DNA of 64,000 nucleotides from Neoakkermansia glycaniphila. GTDB taxonomy: Bacteria; Verrucomicrobiota; Verrucomicrobiia; Verrucomicrobiales; Akkermansiaceae. Numbering within the stretch: position 1 is the first letter of the stretch; every line of letters starts with the position of its first letter. Both the position numbers and the translations under genes were made by a program. The DNA lies in contig NZ_LIGX01000001.1 of NCBI RefSeq assembly GCF_001683795.1, positions 1-64,000 on the forward strand, read 5' to 3'. Shown piece by piece: positions 9,287 to 18,920 of this stretch. Below the pieces are notes generated by a model. That model was not told the origin of the DNA, did not search any database, and was given only the letters and a program-made list of their open reading frames with translations.

Positions 9287-9485
9287 GCCACAGAGTGCGC
9301 AGATTGGCACAGACTTTGACTATGCGCATCCGGCTGACCGCCGGATAAGGAATAAAATCATGATTTTCAATATTTTGCAAAAATAACAATAAAATATTGA
9401 AAATAAATATCCATTAGCATACCTCAATCCGGCAATCGGCCGGATTTTCACTTGCTTCATCTCTGCCAATCCGTGTCATCTGCAG
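9287..9485. repeat. About 200-bp repeat-like element, copy 1
   Basis: Begins with GCCACAGAGT followed by CAGATTGGCACAGA and ends with sequence whose reverse complement also reads GGATTGGCAGAGA, so the ends are imperfect inverted repeats. The same GCCACAGAGT start and a similar span occur at 26400-26588. The interior is AT-rich and non-coding. Possibly a dispersed non-autonomous repeat; no target-site duplication was identified. Confidence 0.4.
9426..9448 (+). terminator. Intrinsic terminator candidate
   Basis: AATCCGGC (9426-9433) pairs with GCCGGATT (9439-9446) across a 5-nt loop and is followed by TT. The short T-run makes it modest. It would end transcripts from rpoZ-smpB. Confidence 0.5.
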
Positions 9486-9505
9486 CTAACCCTCGTTTGC
9501 CACAC

Positions 9506-9532
9506 GAAAAAGGCGGAGCCGGAGCCCCGCCT
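9506..9532 (-). terminator. Intrinsic terminator of the peroxiredoxin gene
   Basis: On the minus strand GGCGGGGCT pairs with AGCCGGAGCCCCGCC-type sequence to give a GC-rich stem followed by TTTTTCG. It lies about 28 nt past the peroxiredoxin stop codon. Confidence 0.8.
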
Positions 9533-9559
9533 TGAACATAGAGAATGTAAAGCCCGTGC

Positions 9560-10180
9560 TTACTTGCTCAGGTATTCCGCCACGCCTTCGTGGCTGGGTT
9601 TCATGGCTTCTGCGCCCTTGTGCCAGCCGAGCGGGCAAACTTCGCCGAACTGCTCGAAGTGCTGGAGAGCGTCCACCACGCGGAGCGCTTCGTCCGTCGA
9701 GCGGCCGAGGGGCATATCGTTGATGAGCTGGTGGCGCACGATGCCCTGCTTGTCGATCAGGAAAAGGCCGCGGTAGGCAACGAGATCGCCCACGGTCTGC
9801 ACTTCGCCGTCTTCATCCACATACTGCTCACCGGCAAGCACATCGTAGCTCTCGGAGATCGTCTTGTTGATATCGGAGACGATCGGGTACGTCACGCCCT
9901 GAATGCCGCCCTGCACGCGCGGGGTGTTGACCCATGCCCAGTGGCAGAATTCGGAGTCCGTGGAACAGCCGATCACGGCCACATCACGCTTTTCGAACTC
10001 GGGCAGAGCATCCTGAAAACCGATCAGCTCCGTGGGGCATACGAACGTGAAGTCCTTCGGGTAGAAGAACAGAAGCACGTACTTCTTGCCAAGATACTGT
10101 TCCAGAGAGAAATTCTCGACGATTGCGCCGTTCACAACTGCGCTTGCCTTAATTGCGGGTGCTTTTTTTCCTACTAACAT
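9560..10180 (-). CDS. 2-Cys peroxiredoxin (AhpC/Prx1 type)
   Basis: A 206-residue cytoplasmic thiol peroxidase that reduces H2O2 and organic peroxides. The peroxidatic Cys48 is in FTFVCPTE and the resolving Cys182 in GEVCPLGW near the C-terminus, so it is a typical 2-Cys enzyme. The frame extends 30 codons upstream, but the family begins at MLVGKKAPAI. No ahpF is adjacent, so the reductant is unknown (thioredoxin or AhpF elsewhere). It is divergent from dnaB. Confidence 0.93.
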   Translation of the reverse strand: MLVGKKAPAIKASAVVNGAIVENFSLEQYLGKKYVLLFFYPKDFTFVCPTELIGFQDALPEFEKRDVAVIGCSTDSEFCHWAWVNTPRVQGGIQGVTYPIVSDINKTISESYDVLAGEQYVDEDGEVQTVGDLVAYRGLFLIDKQGIVRHQLINDMPLGRSTDEALRVVDALQHFEQFGEVCPLGWHKGAEAMKPSHEGVAEYLSK

Positions 10181-10320
10181 ATTATTGAATATGGCTTTTC
10201 TTTTGCCGGATGTAATATCGCATACATCTTCTTCATCCGTCAAGAGCAAATCGCGACTTTTTATAATCATTCAAAAATTTAACCGTCATCCTTCCGCCCT
10301 CCGGTTTCCGGGTCGCCGGC

Positions 10321-10350
10321 TTGACACCATACGCGGCTTTATGGTAGCCT
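10321..10350 (+). promoter_or_regulatory. Sigma70-type promoter of dnaB
   Basis: TTGACA (10321-10326), an 18-bp spacer and TAGCCT (10345-10350), about 38 nt before the dnaB start codon. The -35 is perfect; the -10 is moderate. Confidence 0.5.
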
Positions 10351-10388
10351 GTCCTCCGCTTCATCGCTTCCTTTTCCCTTCCGATTCC

Positions 10389-11822
10389 ATGAGTAACGAT
10401 GCCACCTCCTTCTCTCCCCTTGAGCTGACGAAAGCTCCGGCGTCCTCACCGGAATCCCGCACCGTGCCTCAGGCGCCGCGCGTCGAAAAAAGCGTCCTCT
10501 CCATGATGACCATCGACCCCTCGTACATCCTGGGCCGCTGCATCACGAAAGGCATGGGGGAAGAATACTTCTACGTACCGGCCCACAAACTGCTCTGGAA
10601 CATCTTCCTCGACCGCTACAACAAAAACCAGCCGCTCGACATCACCTCCGTCGCACAGGAATTGACGGACAAGCACCAGCTCGAAGCCGTCGGCGGGCTC
10701 GCGGGACTCACCGAAATCTACTCCTACACCACGAACACCGCGCTGTTCGACCCGCACTTCGAAACCCTGCAGGAAAAATACGTCCTCCGCTCCATCATCG
10801 CCACCACCTCGCGCTCGATGGAAAAGGCCTTCGCCGCCGAAGAGGAAATCGCCGAACTGCTCGACTCCGTGGAACAGGACGTCCTCGGCATCCGCGAGAA
10901 AATGAAACACGGGGAGGAACAATCCCTCTCCACGGTCATCGCCGAAGCCGTCACGAACATGGAACGCTTCCTCGCGCAAAAAGGCGGCATCCTCGGCATC
11001 ACCACCGGCTTCGAAAAGCTTGATCGCATGAGCAACGGCCTCAAGGCCGGTGAACTCTTCGTCGTCGCAGCCCGCCCCTCCATGGGTAAAACATCCTTCC
11101 TGCTCAACATGATGGAGCACATCGCGCTCGACCTGAACAAGCCCTCCCTCATCTTCTCCTGCGAAATGCCCTCCGTCCAGCTCGTCGAACGCCTCATCTT
11201 CGCCCGCAGCGGCATCCGCCGCGCAGAAATGATGGCCCGCGGCTCCATGACCCAGCAGGAACAAAAACACTTCGCGCGCGTCGTCAGCGTCCTGCGCAAA
11301 TCCCGCCTCGTACTGGACGACACCGCAGCCATCTCCATCAACGAACTCCGGGCCAAGGCACGCCGCGTCCTGCGCGACCAGGGGGAACTCGCCGCCATCG
11401 GCATCGACTACCTCCAGCTCATGCGCTCGCACACCAAACAGGCCCAGAACAGCCGCGAACGCGAAATCGCCGAAATCTCCAGCGGCCTCAAATCCCTCGC
11501 CAAGGAACTCAAGGTACCCATCATCGTACTCGCCCAGCTCAACCGCGGCCCGGAAAACCGCACCGGCGGCAGCCTCGGCGTACCCCGCATGTCCGACCTC
11601 CGCGAATCCGGAGCCATCGAACAGGATGCCGACATGATCGGCCTCCTCTACCGCTCCGCCTACTATGCGGAAAACGACGAAGAACGCCAGCAGCGCGCCG
11701 GACACGCCAACCTCCTCCTCGCCAAAAACCGCAACGGCCCCACCGGCGACGTCCCCCTCTACTTCGAAGCCGAACTCATGCGCTTCTCCACCCGTCAGGA
11801 TGAAGAAGGCTCCGGCGAATAA
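10389..11822 (+). CDS. dnaB: Replicative DNA helicase DnaB
   Basis: A 477-residue hexameric 5'-3' helicase of the replication fork. The N-terminal helical domain starts at VEKSVLSMM and includes the YFYVPAHKLLWNIF segment. The RecA-like domain has Walker A ARPSMGKTS at about 227-235 and Walker B AIGIDYLQLM, then the conserved AQLNRGPENR and SDLRESGAIEQDAD motifs. The open frame begins over 300 nt earlier, inside the peroxiredoxin gene, but the start at 10389 follows the promoter and gives the usual length. bioA starts 15 nt downstream. Confidence 0.95.
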   Translation: MSNDATSFSPLELTKAPASSPESRTVPQAPRVEKSVLSMMTIDPSYILGRCITKGMGEEYFYVPAHKLLWNIFLDRYNKNQPLDITSVAQELTDKHQLEAVGGLAGLTEIYSYTTNTALFDPHFETLQEKYVLRSIIATTSRSMEKAFAAEEEIAELLDSVEQDVLGIREKMKHGEEQSLSTVIAEAVTNMERFLAQKGGILGITTGFEKLDRMSNGLKAGELFVVAARPSMGKTSFLLNMMEHIALDLNKPSLIFSCEMPSVQLVERLIFARSGIRRAEMMARGSMTQQEQKHFARVVSVLRKSRLVLDDTAAISINELRAKARRVLRDQGELAAIGIDYLQLMRSHTKQAQNSREREIAEISSGLKSLAKELKVPIIVLAQLNRGPENRTGGSLGVPRMSDLRESGAIEQDADMIGLLYRSAYYAENDEERQQRAGHANLLLAKNRNGPTGDVPLYFEAELMRFSTRQDEEGSGE

Positions 11823-11836
11823 CGCCCCTTTTCATC

Positions 11837-13153
11837 ATGACACCGCAGGAACAAACCTCCCACTGGATCGCGCAGGACCTCGCGCATTGCTGGCACCCCT
11901 TCAACCCCCAAAGCATCTGGGGGCAGGAAAGCGAAATCCTCATGATCGAACAAGGAGAGGGAGTCTGGCTCACAGACAGCCTCGGCCGCAAATACATCGA
12001 CGGCAACAGCTCCATCTGGGTCAACATCCACGGCCACAGCCACCCCCGCCTCATCGACGCCATGAAGGCGCAGCTCGACAAAATCGCGCACAGCTCCTTC
12101 CTCGGCTTCGGGCACGGCCTCGCCTCCGAACTCGCCGCCCGCCTCGTCTCGTACTTCCCGGAAAACACCCTCACCCGCGTCTTCTTCTCGGACGACGGCT
12201 CCACCGCCCTCGAATCCGCCCTCAAACTCGCCTTCCAATCCTCCATCCAAACCCCCGGCAAAGAACGCCGCCGCCGCTTCATCGCCTTCTCGAACTGCTA
12301 CCACGGCGACACCATGGGAGCCGCCAGCCTCGGAGGAGTCGGCACCTTCTTTGAAAAATTCCGGGGCTTCGGCATGGAAGTCTCCCACGTCCGCAGCATG
12401 GACGACCTCCGCGCCCTCGACGAAGAAACCTGCGCCCAAACCTGCGGCATCGTCATCGAACCCATCATCCAGGGAGTCAACCGCATGACCCCGTGGCCCG
12501 AAGGCATGCTCCGCGAACTCCGCGACTGGTGCGACTCCCGGGGCATCCTCCTCATCTTCGACGAAGTCATGACCGGCTTCGGCCGCACCGGCCACCTCTT
12601 CGCCTGCATGAAAGAAGGCATCATCCCCGACTTCCTCTGCTGCGCCAAAGGCCTCACCGGAGGCTACACCCCCATGGCCGCCGTCCTCACCACCGAAACA
12701 GTCTACAATGCCTTCCTCGGCGCACCCACCGAAGGCAAAACCTTCTACTACGGCCACAGCTTCACGGCCCATCCCATCGGCTGCGCCGCCGCCATGGCCT
12801 CCCTCGACATCTTCGAACAGGAACGCACCCTCGAACAACTGCCGCCCAAAATCCGCCTCATCGACGAACTCTCGCAGCAGCTCCTCCACACCAACCCCTT
12901 CATCTCCGCCGTCCGCGCCACCGGCATGATCCTCGGCATCGACCTCTGCCGCGAAAACGGCTCCCCCTTCACCCCCGAAGAACGCGCCGGAGAAAAAGCC
13001 TGCGTCGCCATGCGCCCGCACGGCCTCCTCACCCGCCCCGTCGTCCACGACACCGTCGTCCTCATGCCCCCCCTCTGCATCACCGAAGACGAACTCCGCC
13101 TCGCCTTCAACGCGCTTGATGCAGGCATCCGGGACGCCTTCACCTCCTGCTGA
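11837..13153 (+). CDS. bioA: Adenosylmethionine-8-amino-7-oxononanoate aminotransferase
   Basis: A 438-residue PLP enzyme of biotin synthesis that converts KAPA to DAPA using S-adenosylmethionine as amino donor. The N-terminal HCWHPFNPQ and DGNSSIWVNIHGHSHP segments are typical of BioA rather than of ornithine-type transaminases. The PLP-binding Lys271 is in CCAKGLTGGYTPMAAV. It lies between dnaB and a DUF4105 gene, not with other bio genes, so the operon is probably accidental clustering. Confidence 0.92.
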   Translation: MTPQEQTSHWIAQDLAHCWHPFNPQSIWGQESEILMIEQGEGVWLTDSLGRKYIDGNSSIWVNIHGHSHPRLIDAMKAQLDKIAHSSFLGFGHGLASELAARLVSYFPENTLTRVFFSDDGSTALESALKLAFQSSIQTPGKERRRRFIAFSNCYHGDTMGAASLGGVGTFFEKFRGFGMEVSHVRSMDDLRALDEETCAQTCGIVIEPIIQGVNRMTPWPEGMLRELRDWCDSRGILLIFDEVMTGFGRTGHLFACMKEGIIPDFLCCAKGLTGGYTPMAAVLTTETVYNAFLGAPTEGKTFYYGHSFTAHPIGCAAAMASLDIFEQERTLEQLPPKIRLIDELSQQLLHTNPFISAVRATGMILGIDLCRENGSPFTPEERAGEKACVAMRPHGLLTRPVVHDTVVLMPPLCITEDELRLAFNALDAGIRDAFTSC

Positions 13154-13162
13154 CACCCCCGC

Positions 13163-14152
13163 ATGCCCGCCCTCCGCCAAACGCTCCGCATCCTTCACCT
13201 CATCCTGCTCGGCATCGTCCTCCTGTGGAGCGCGGGCATCGTCTGGTACTGCCTCCCTCTCGTCTGGCTCTTCCTCACCCTCTACCTCGGCGGCATCGCC
13301 GCAGCCGTCTACTACCGCCGGTGGAAATGGAGCATCCCCGGCCTCTGGGCGCTCGCTGCCATCCTCAACATCGGATACCTCTGCATCACCCCCACCAACG
13401 ACCGTCCCTGGCTCCCCTCATGGAGCCGCCTCCCCTACGGCACCATCCAAGGAAACACCCTCACCCTGCACGACATCCGCGACTTCAACTACCGCAGCGT
13501 CGACGACTACGACGTCCGCTACATCACCCAAACCTACGACCTCGCCCGGCTCCGCACCCTCGACTTCGCCGTCTGCCACTGGGACGGCATGGAAGCCGTT
13601 GCCCACACCATGCTCACCTTCGGCTTCTCGGACGGCCGCCAGCTCGCCCTCTCCTGCGAAACCCGCCTCGACTCCGAAACGCCCCAAGGCACCATCGCCG
13701 GACTCTACAAACGCTTCGGCTTCATCTACATCTTCGCCACCGAACCGGACATCTTCGCCCTCCGCTCCAACTACCGCCCCGAAGACCTCTACCTCTACCG
13801 CTTCAACATGACCCCGGCTCAAATCCGCACCGTCCTCACCGACTTCGTCGAACGCGCCAACGCCCTCCATAAACACCCCGAATTCTACAACACCCTCCTC
13901 CACAACTGCACCACGGAACTCCTCCCCTCCCTCAAAAAAGCCACCCCCGGCATCCGCACCAACCCCATCATCCTCCTCAACGGCTTCATCGACCAGAAAG
14001 CCTTCGACCGCGGCGCACTCCAGCACCGCCCCGGAGAAACCTTCGACCAACTTAAAAAACGCTCCTTCGTCCCCTACGACACCTCCAAAAACGCCCCGGA
14101 ACACTACTCCGAAGCCATCCGGCAGCACATCGGCATCATGGAAGCTTCCTGA
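13163..14152 (+). CDS. DUF4105 (Lnb N-terminal type) membrane protein
   Basis: A 329-residue protein with two or three N-terminal membrane segments (about 8-30, 33-50, 60-77), then a soluble domain with the DUF4105 pattern: YDLARLRTLDFAVCHWDG...AVAHTMLTFGFSDG and later LLHNCTTELLPSL. The HNCTT Cys and the upstream His suggest a papain-like catalytic pair, as proposed for this domain, but no substrate is known. It starts 9 nt after the bioA stop, so it is probably cotranscribed. Confidence 0.82.
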   Translation: MPALRQTLRILHLILLGIVLLWSAGIVWYCLPLVWLFLTLYLGGIAAAVYYRRWKWSIPGLWALAAILNIGYLCITPTNDRPWLPSWSRLPYGTIQGNTLTLHDIRDFNYRSVDDYDVRYITQTYDLARLRTLDFAVCHWDGMEAVAHTMLTFGFSDGRQLALSCETRLDSETPQGTIAGLYKRFGFIYIFATEPDIFALRSNYRPEDLYLYRFNMTPAQIRTVLTDFVERANALHKHPEFYNTLLHNCTTELLPSLKKATPGIRTNPIILLNGFIDQKAFDRGALQHRPGETFDQLKKRSFVPYDTSKNAPEHYSEAIRQHIGIMEAS

Positions 14153-14221
14153 CCGCTACCCCACGAAGCGACGACCCTCGCCTCGTTTCAAAAAGAACCT
14201 TGCTCGCAAGGCAATGGCAGC

Positions 14222-14527
14222 TTAAAACACCCCGTCACCGCTCTGATGACCGAAAGCCGGGTGAAGATCGAACCTCACCACCCCGACAAGCGCCTTGCCT
14301 TCAACTGCCTTGCTGATACGCGCCACACCATTGAAGCCGAACCCGGCACACAGCTCGATTGCAGTCACGCCCTGGTTCACCAAATCCTGAGCCACCCGTT
14401 CCGCCTCCTCATAATCCTTCACTCCGACAACAGCCAAGCTGACAACCGGAGAATCGATAAACGCATGATGCTCCTTATAGTCATTCTCCGGAGCGATATA
14501 AATGAAAGCTGCTTTTGTTGTTGCCAT
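14222..14527 (-). CDS. DUF6506 family protein
   Basis: A 101-residue cytoplasmic protein. It opens with KAAFIYIAPENDY, contains VVSLAVVGVKDYEEAERVA and AIELCAGFG, and ends with VGVVRFDLHPAFG. The pattern fits the small DUF6506 family as I remember it; no biochemical function is known. It stands alone between convergent and divergent genes. Confidence 0.8.
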   Translation of the reverse strand: MATTKAAFIYIAPENDYKEHHAFIDSPVVSLAVVGVKDYEEAERVAQDLVNQGVTAIELCAGFGFNGVARISKAVEGKALVGVVRFDLHPAFGHQSGDGVF

Positions 14528-14731
14528 AATAAGTATTTTCAGTTAAAAAAACCCCAATGCCATTTCCGTTTTGGAAAAGCCATGTTCTTGGAATCCAAAA
14601 AACGAAGCCTGTATATATGCTTTCCTTATGCAAGTAAAGTCCCGAACATGACTTGAGCTCGATTCATCGGCATCGCCCATGAACATCAAAACTCCCACCC
14701 CGAAACATTAAACCCCACACCGCATCCACAC

Positions 14732-15895
14732 ATGAAACACATCCGTACAACCGCCGCCCTCGCCCTGCTGACCGCCCTGCACCCCGCCGCCGCAGACGAA
14801 CCGAACCGCTTCAGCCTCGAACTGCTGAAACAGGCGGACAAACAGCACCAGGGCAACATCTGCATCGCACCCTGCTCAGCAGCCGCACCCCTCCTCATCC
14901 TGGAAAAAGGAGCTGCAGGCGCCACCCGGCAGCAAATTGCCGACACCCTCGGCGGCACCAAACCCTGGCTACCCTCCCTGCGCCAGCAAAAAGGAAACTC
15001 CCTCCAGACCGCACAAATCTATGTGGACGCCAGCTTCCCCCTGAAACAGGGATTCCGCAACGCATGGCCGAAACAGACCCTCATCAGCCTCGACATCCGC
15101 AATGCGCCGGACAAAGCCCGCACAGCCATCAACAACTACATCCGCACCTCCACATCCGACGCCATCCGCGAACTCCTCCCTCCCGACTCCGTCAGCGGCA
15201 ATACTGCATTCATCGCCGTCTCCGCACTCCGGTACCGGAGCCATTGGCTCACCCCCTTCGCCAAACACTACACCGTCCCCCGCCCCTTCACCCTGCCCAG
15301 CGGCACCACGAAAACCGTGCCGACCATGCACAAGGTAGCCTCCTTCAACTACGTAATCGACCCTCAATACAGTGCCGTCGAACTGCCGTACCGCACCCCG
15401 CCCGAAAGCTCCGCACAGGCTCCCGGCAGCATGATCGCCATCCTCCCGCCCGAAGGCACAGCCATCGAAAACTTCATCTCCACCCTCACACCGGAAACCA
15501 TCGCCGACATGCGGAAAAAACTCGCCGCATCGCAAAACGGGCGCAACCTGCGCGACATCGTCCTCGCCATCCCGAAATTCACCATCTCATCCACCTTCGA
15601 CCTCTCCAAAGCCCTGCCCGCCATGGGCATGCCGAATGCCTTTCAGGACACCGCCGACTTCTCCGGCATCTCGCCTACACCCGGGCTCAAAATCAACGGA
15701 TTCCACCACCAATGCAACATCGCCATCGATGAAAAAGGCACCGTCGTCACAGCAGCATCCAGTGCCGACGCCCCCTTCGGCGCACCGCCACGGCTCGACT
15801 TCAAACTCAACCGCCCCTTCCTCTGGCTCATCGTCCCGAACTCACCCGACCCCGCCACCCCCATCCTCATCCTCGGCATCGTCCGGGAGCCGTGA
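14732..15895 (+). CDS. Exported serpin 1, degenerate hinge
   Basis: A 387-residue serpin with a signal peptide (cleavage near LHPAAADE) and the serpin core. The C-terminal signature RPFLWLIV is present. The reactive-loop hinge (about 333-343) reads DEKGTVVTAASSADAP, whereas inhibitory serpins carry small residues after GTE. Val at P13-P12, Thr at P11, and Asp and Pro nearer the scissile bond suggest it may not insert its loop, so it could be a non-inhibitory member. It is the first of four serpins on this strand. Confidence 0.88.
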   Translation: MKHIRTTAALALLTALHPAAADEPNRFSLELLKQADKQHQGNICIAPCSAAAPLLILEKGAAGATRQQIADTLGGTKPWLPSLRQQKGNSLQTAQIYVDASFPLKQGFRNAWPKQTLISLDIRNAPDKARTAINNYIRTSTSDAIRELLPPDSVSGNTAFIAVSALRYRSHWLTPFAKHYTVPRPFTLPSGTTKTVPTMHKVASFNYVIDPQYSAVELPYRTPPESSAQAPGSMIAILPPEGTAIENFISTLTPETIADMRKKLAASQNGRNLRDIVLAIPKFTISSTFDLSKALPAMGMPNAFQDTADFSGISPTPGLKINGFHHQCNIAIDEKGTVVTAASSADAPFGAPPRLDFKLNRPFLWLIVPNSPDPATPILILGIVREP

Positions 15896-15967
15896 TACCC
15901 GATCCAAACGGCGAGACCCTCCATTTCCTCCTTGATTGCCGCCAAGGAACATCTATTATCATACAGA

Positions 15968-15982
15968 CACAGAAACTCTGTG
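15968..15982 (+). promoter_or_regulatory. Perfect 15-bp dyad upstream of serpin 2
   Basis: CACAGA-AAC-TCTGTG is a perfect inverted repeat centred about 30 nt before the serpin 2 start. It could be an operator or a leader hairpin; it was not seen before the other serpins. Confidence 0.35.
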
Positions 15983-16005
15983 CATTATTCCAAACTCCTG
16001 ACAAC

Positions 16006-17214
16006 ATGAACAAAACCGCCCCACTCCTGCTCGCAGCCACCATCGGCCTCACCACCGCAGTTGCCGACGAAACCCGCAATTTCGGCCTTGAACTACTGCA
16101 ACAAACAGCCAAGGCCCAACAGGGAAACATCTGCATCTCCCCCTATTCCGCAGCCGGAACCCTCCGGCTCCTCGAACCCGGAGCTGCGCACGAAACGCTG
16201 GCCCAGATAAAAACCCTCCTCTCCAGCACCTCCGGACTCCAGACACTGGCAGAAAAAACAACTCTCGCCCTTGAAACGGCGAACCGCATCTATGTAGACT
16301 CACAGCTACCCCTGAATGCAGCCTACAAGGCCGCAGTACCGAAAGGAGCGGTCACATCCATCGACTTCCGGAACAATCCCGGCGCAGCACGCGACACCAT
16401 CAACCAATGGGTCTCGAAGGCCACCCATCGGCGCATCGACAACATCCTGCCCAGCGGCAGCATCGTACAAAACACCCGCCTCGTCGCAGTCAATGCCGTT
16501 TGTTTCAAAAACAAATGGGAAATGGAATTCCTTCCGGACAACACGAAGCCGGAAGCATTCACCCTGACCGACGGCACCGTGAAGCAAGTCCCCATGATGC
16601 ACCACAGTTTCAGGTTCACCTGCAGCAAGACCGAGGCATACAGCGCCATCGAACTTCCCTACATGCCAGACGATAAAGCCATCGAGAACCGGGAGAAAGT
16701 CAAAAAGCCATGGACAAAAGGAAGCATGATCGCCATCCTGCCGCCCGAAGGGGTCTCCGTCGATGAATTCGTCAGCAAGCTGGATGCATCCAAACTCACC
16801 GAAATCCGCCGTCATCTCAACAAAACAAGAATCGAAAGTAAACGACCCGTCGTTGCTCTGGCTTTGCCGAAATTCAAATACACCATGGATATCGACATGC
16901 GACAGACACTGATTGCGCTCGGTATGAAAAACGCCTTCACGCCCAATGCGGACTTCTCCGGCATTTCTTCGGACAAAACTCCGTTGCAGCTCTCCGCCGC
17001 CTATCAAAAATGCCTCATTTCGGTGGATGAGGAAGGCACGGAAGCGGCGGCAGCCACGGCGGCGGTAGCATTTTGGGGAGACGGCCCGGTCGAAATGAGA
17101 ACGGATCATCCCCTCGTCCTCCGGTTCGACAGACCATTCGTATGGATCGTCGTTGCCGACCGCGACGAGCCCACCTGCACCCCCCTCTTCATGGGCATCG
17201 TCCGCGAACCGTAA
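16006..17214 (+). CDS. Exported serpin 2, canonical inhibitory hinge
   Basis: A 402-residue serpin with signal peptide (MNKTAPLLLAATIGLTTAVA). The hinge from about residue 341 reads EEGTEAAAATAAVAFWGDG, the textbook inhibitory form. Counting from Gly at P15 puts P3-P1 at Phe-Trp-Gly, so the target is probably a chymotrypsin- or elastase-like protease. The C-terminal signature RPFVWIVV is intact. The open frame extends 38 codons upstream, but the start at 16006 gives a proper signal peptide. Confidence 0.92.
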   Translation: MNKTAPLLLAATIGLTTAVADETRNFGLELLQQTAKAQQGNICISPYSAAGTLRLLEPGAAHETLAQIKTLLSSTSGLQTLAEKTTLALETANRIYVDSQLPLNAAYKAAVPKGAVTSIDFRNNPGAARDTINQWVSKATHRRIDNILPSGSIVQNTRLVAVNAVCFKNKWEMEFLPDNTKPEAFTLTDGTVKQVPMMHHSFRFTCSKTEAYSAIELPYMPDDKAIENREKVKKPWTKGSMIAILPPEGVSVDEFVSKLDASKLTEIRRHLNKTRIESKRPVVALALPKFKYTMDIDMRQTLIALGMKNAFTPNADFSGISSDKTPLQLSAAYQKCLISVDEEGTEAAAATAAVAFWGDGPVEMRTDHPLVLRFDRPFVWIVVADRDEPTCTPLFMGIVREP

Positions 17215-17237
17215 CCGGACAGCCGATTGCGTGAAGC

Positions 17238-17266
17238 TGTAACACTCTTGTTACACAATCTTTTCT
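17238..17266 (+). terminator. Weak terminator after serpin 2
   Basis: TGTAACA (17238-17244) and TGTTACA (17249-17255) form a 7-bp stem followed by a T-rich stretch. The stem is AT-rich, so it is a weak candidate. Confidence 0.4.
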
Positions 17267-17407
17267 TGCCTCCGGCAGAAACAGCGTGCTACAACATGCA
17301 TTGAACGCTGTCCGACACCCGCATGCACCAGCATCGTTCCCCGGCGGCACTCGGACAACGTTCAATCACGGCCTATCGGCCACACCTCAAGTCGCACGCT
17401 CCCTGCC

Positions 17408-18859
17408 ATGAAACTCGCCATCCGCATCCTTCCCCTCCTCCTGCTTGCCGCCATTGCCCACGCGGCACAAACGGCTCAACCTGCATCGCCACCCAAACAA
17501 GCAAACACAGGAAGCCACTTCATCGTATCACTACTCCAGAATGCCGCCAAAGCAAATAGCGGCAACATCTGCCTATGCCCCTACTCGGCAGCGGAAACCA
17601 TCACGTTGCTTGCTCCCGGAGCATCCCCCCAAACGCACCTCGAACTGGAAACCGCGCTGGGCGACCTCTCGCCACTCATCAAGGCAGGAAAAGCGGATTC
17701 CCTGTACATCGAATCCGCCAATCGCCTCTATCTGGATTCAAGGCTCCCCATCAGCCCAACCTATACAACACAACTGCCCGGCAGCAGCGTGACCGGAATC
17801 GACTTCCGCAACAACCCGGAACAGGCACGAACCTCGATCAACCAGTGGGTCGAAACCGCCACGCACGGACTGATCGGCGAACTCCTTGCACCCGGGCAAA
17901 TCTCTCCCGAAACAACTCTTGCAGCCATCAATGCCTTTTACATCAAAGACCGATGGGACAATGAATTCGATGAACAATACACCACCGACGCCCCCTTCAC
18001 ACTCACCGACGGCACCACCAAACAGGTACCGGCCATGCACCTGCAAACCGCGCTTCCCTGCACCATCACCCCCGAATACAGCGCCGTCGCCCTCCCCTTC
18101 GTCCCGAAACCGATCAAGGGAACACACAGCTTGAGACCCGGAGCAGGCATGATCTTCATCCTGCCTCCGGAAGGCATGACAATCGACACCTTCGTCCAAT
18201 CCCTGACCGCCGGCAAACTGACCGCCATCCGCAGAAGCTTGAGCAGCACCCCGGAAACGTCCTCCATCAGAACCATGCTCCTGTCTCTACCCAAATTCCA
18301 GATGGCTTCTGAAACGAACCTCATCCCCATCCTCAAAAACATGGGACTGAAAGCCGCCTTCTCACCAGACCACGGCTTCCCTCGCATCACGACGGCCCAC
18401 CCCCCCCTTCCACTCGACTCCTTCATCCAGAAATGCTCCATCCGCATTGATGAACAAGGCACGGAAGGCGCGGCATCCACGGCCATGGTCGCCACCATGG
18501 GCATCCGCGATGGAGGCTCGGACGATCCGGTCCCCTTCACGATCAACCGGCCATTCGTCTGGCTCATTGTCCCTTCCATTGACCTTGCCCCCCTCTACTC
18601 CGATCATCTGCCAGAACAACATAACCATCCCGTCTTCATCGGCATGGTGAAAGAGCCTCATTTTCCCGTCACGACCTCCCCAAAAAACAAACCCGGCCGC
18701 ACAACATCCACGGCTCATAAGTCACAAAAACTTTCAGAACCTCCTCATCCCAAACGAATAAAAATGATCAACGTCCCCATGAACACGAAAGACTGCGATA
18801 TACCATGGGGTCCAGGACTTGAACTCGGAACACCCCTGCCGCCCCTGCCTCCACATTAG
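17408..18859 (+). CDS. Exported serpin 3 with C-terminal extension
   Basis: A 483-residue serpin with signal peptide (about 1-18). The hinge from about 348 reads DEQGTEGAASTAMVATMGI, close to the inhibitory consensus; P3-P1' by counting is Thr-Met-Gly-Ile, suggesting a small or hydrophobic P1. The signature RPFVWLIVPS follows. Unlike its neighbours it carries about 60 extra residues after the normal serpin end (FIGMVKEPHF), basic and Pro-rich, of unknown role. The gap before the GH18 gene is only about 60 nt. Confidence 0.9.
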   Translation: MKLAIRILPLLLLAAIAHAAQTAQPASPPKQANTGSHFIVSLLQNAAKANSGNICLCPYSAAETITLLAPGASPQTHLELETALGDLSPLIKAGKADSLYIESANRLYLDSRLPISPTYTTQLPGSSVTGIDFRNNPEQARTSINQWVETATHGLIGELLAPGQISPETTLAAINAFYIKDRWDNEFDEQYTTDAPFTLTDGTTKQVPAMHLQTALPCTITPEYSAVALPFVPKPIKGTHSLRPGAGMIFILPPEGMTIDTFVQSLTAGKLTAIRRSLSSTPETSSIRTMLLSLPKFQMASETNLIPILKNMGLKAAFSPDHGFPRITTAHPPLPLDSFIQKCSIRIDEQGTEGAASTAMVATMGIRDGGSDDPVPFTINRPFVWLIVPSIDLAPLYSDHLPEQHNHPVFIGMVKEPHFPVTTSPKNKPGRTTSTAHKSQKLSEPPHPKRIKMINVPMNTKDCDIPWGPGLELGTPLPPLPPH

Positions 18860-18920
18860 CCTCGTCTTTTCGGATTCATGCCTTTACTCTGGAAAACGTC
18901 AATCCTCCTTGCCATTTCCC

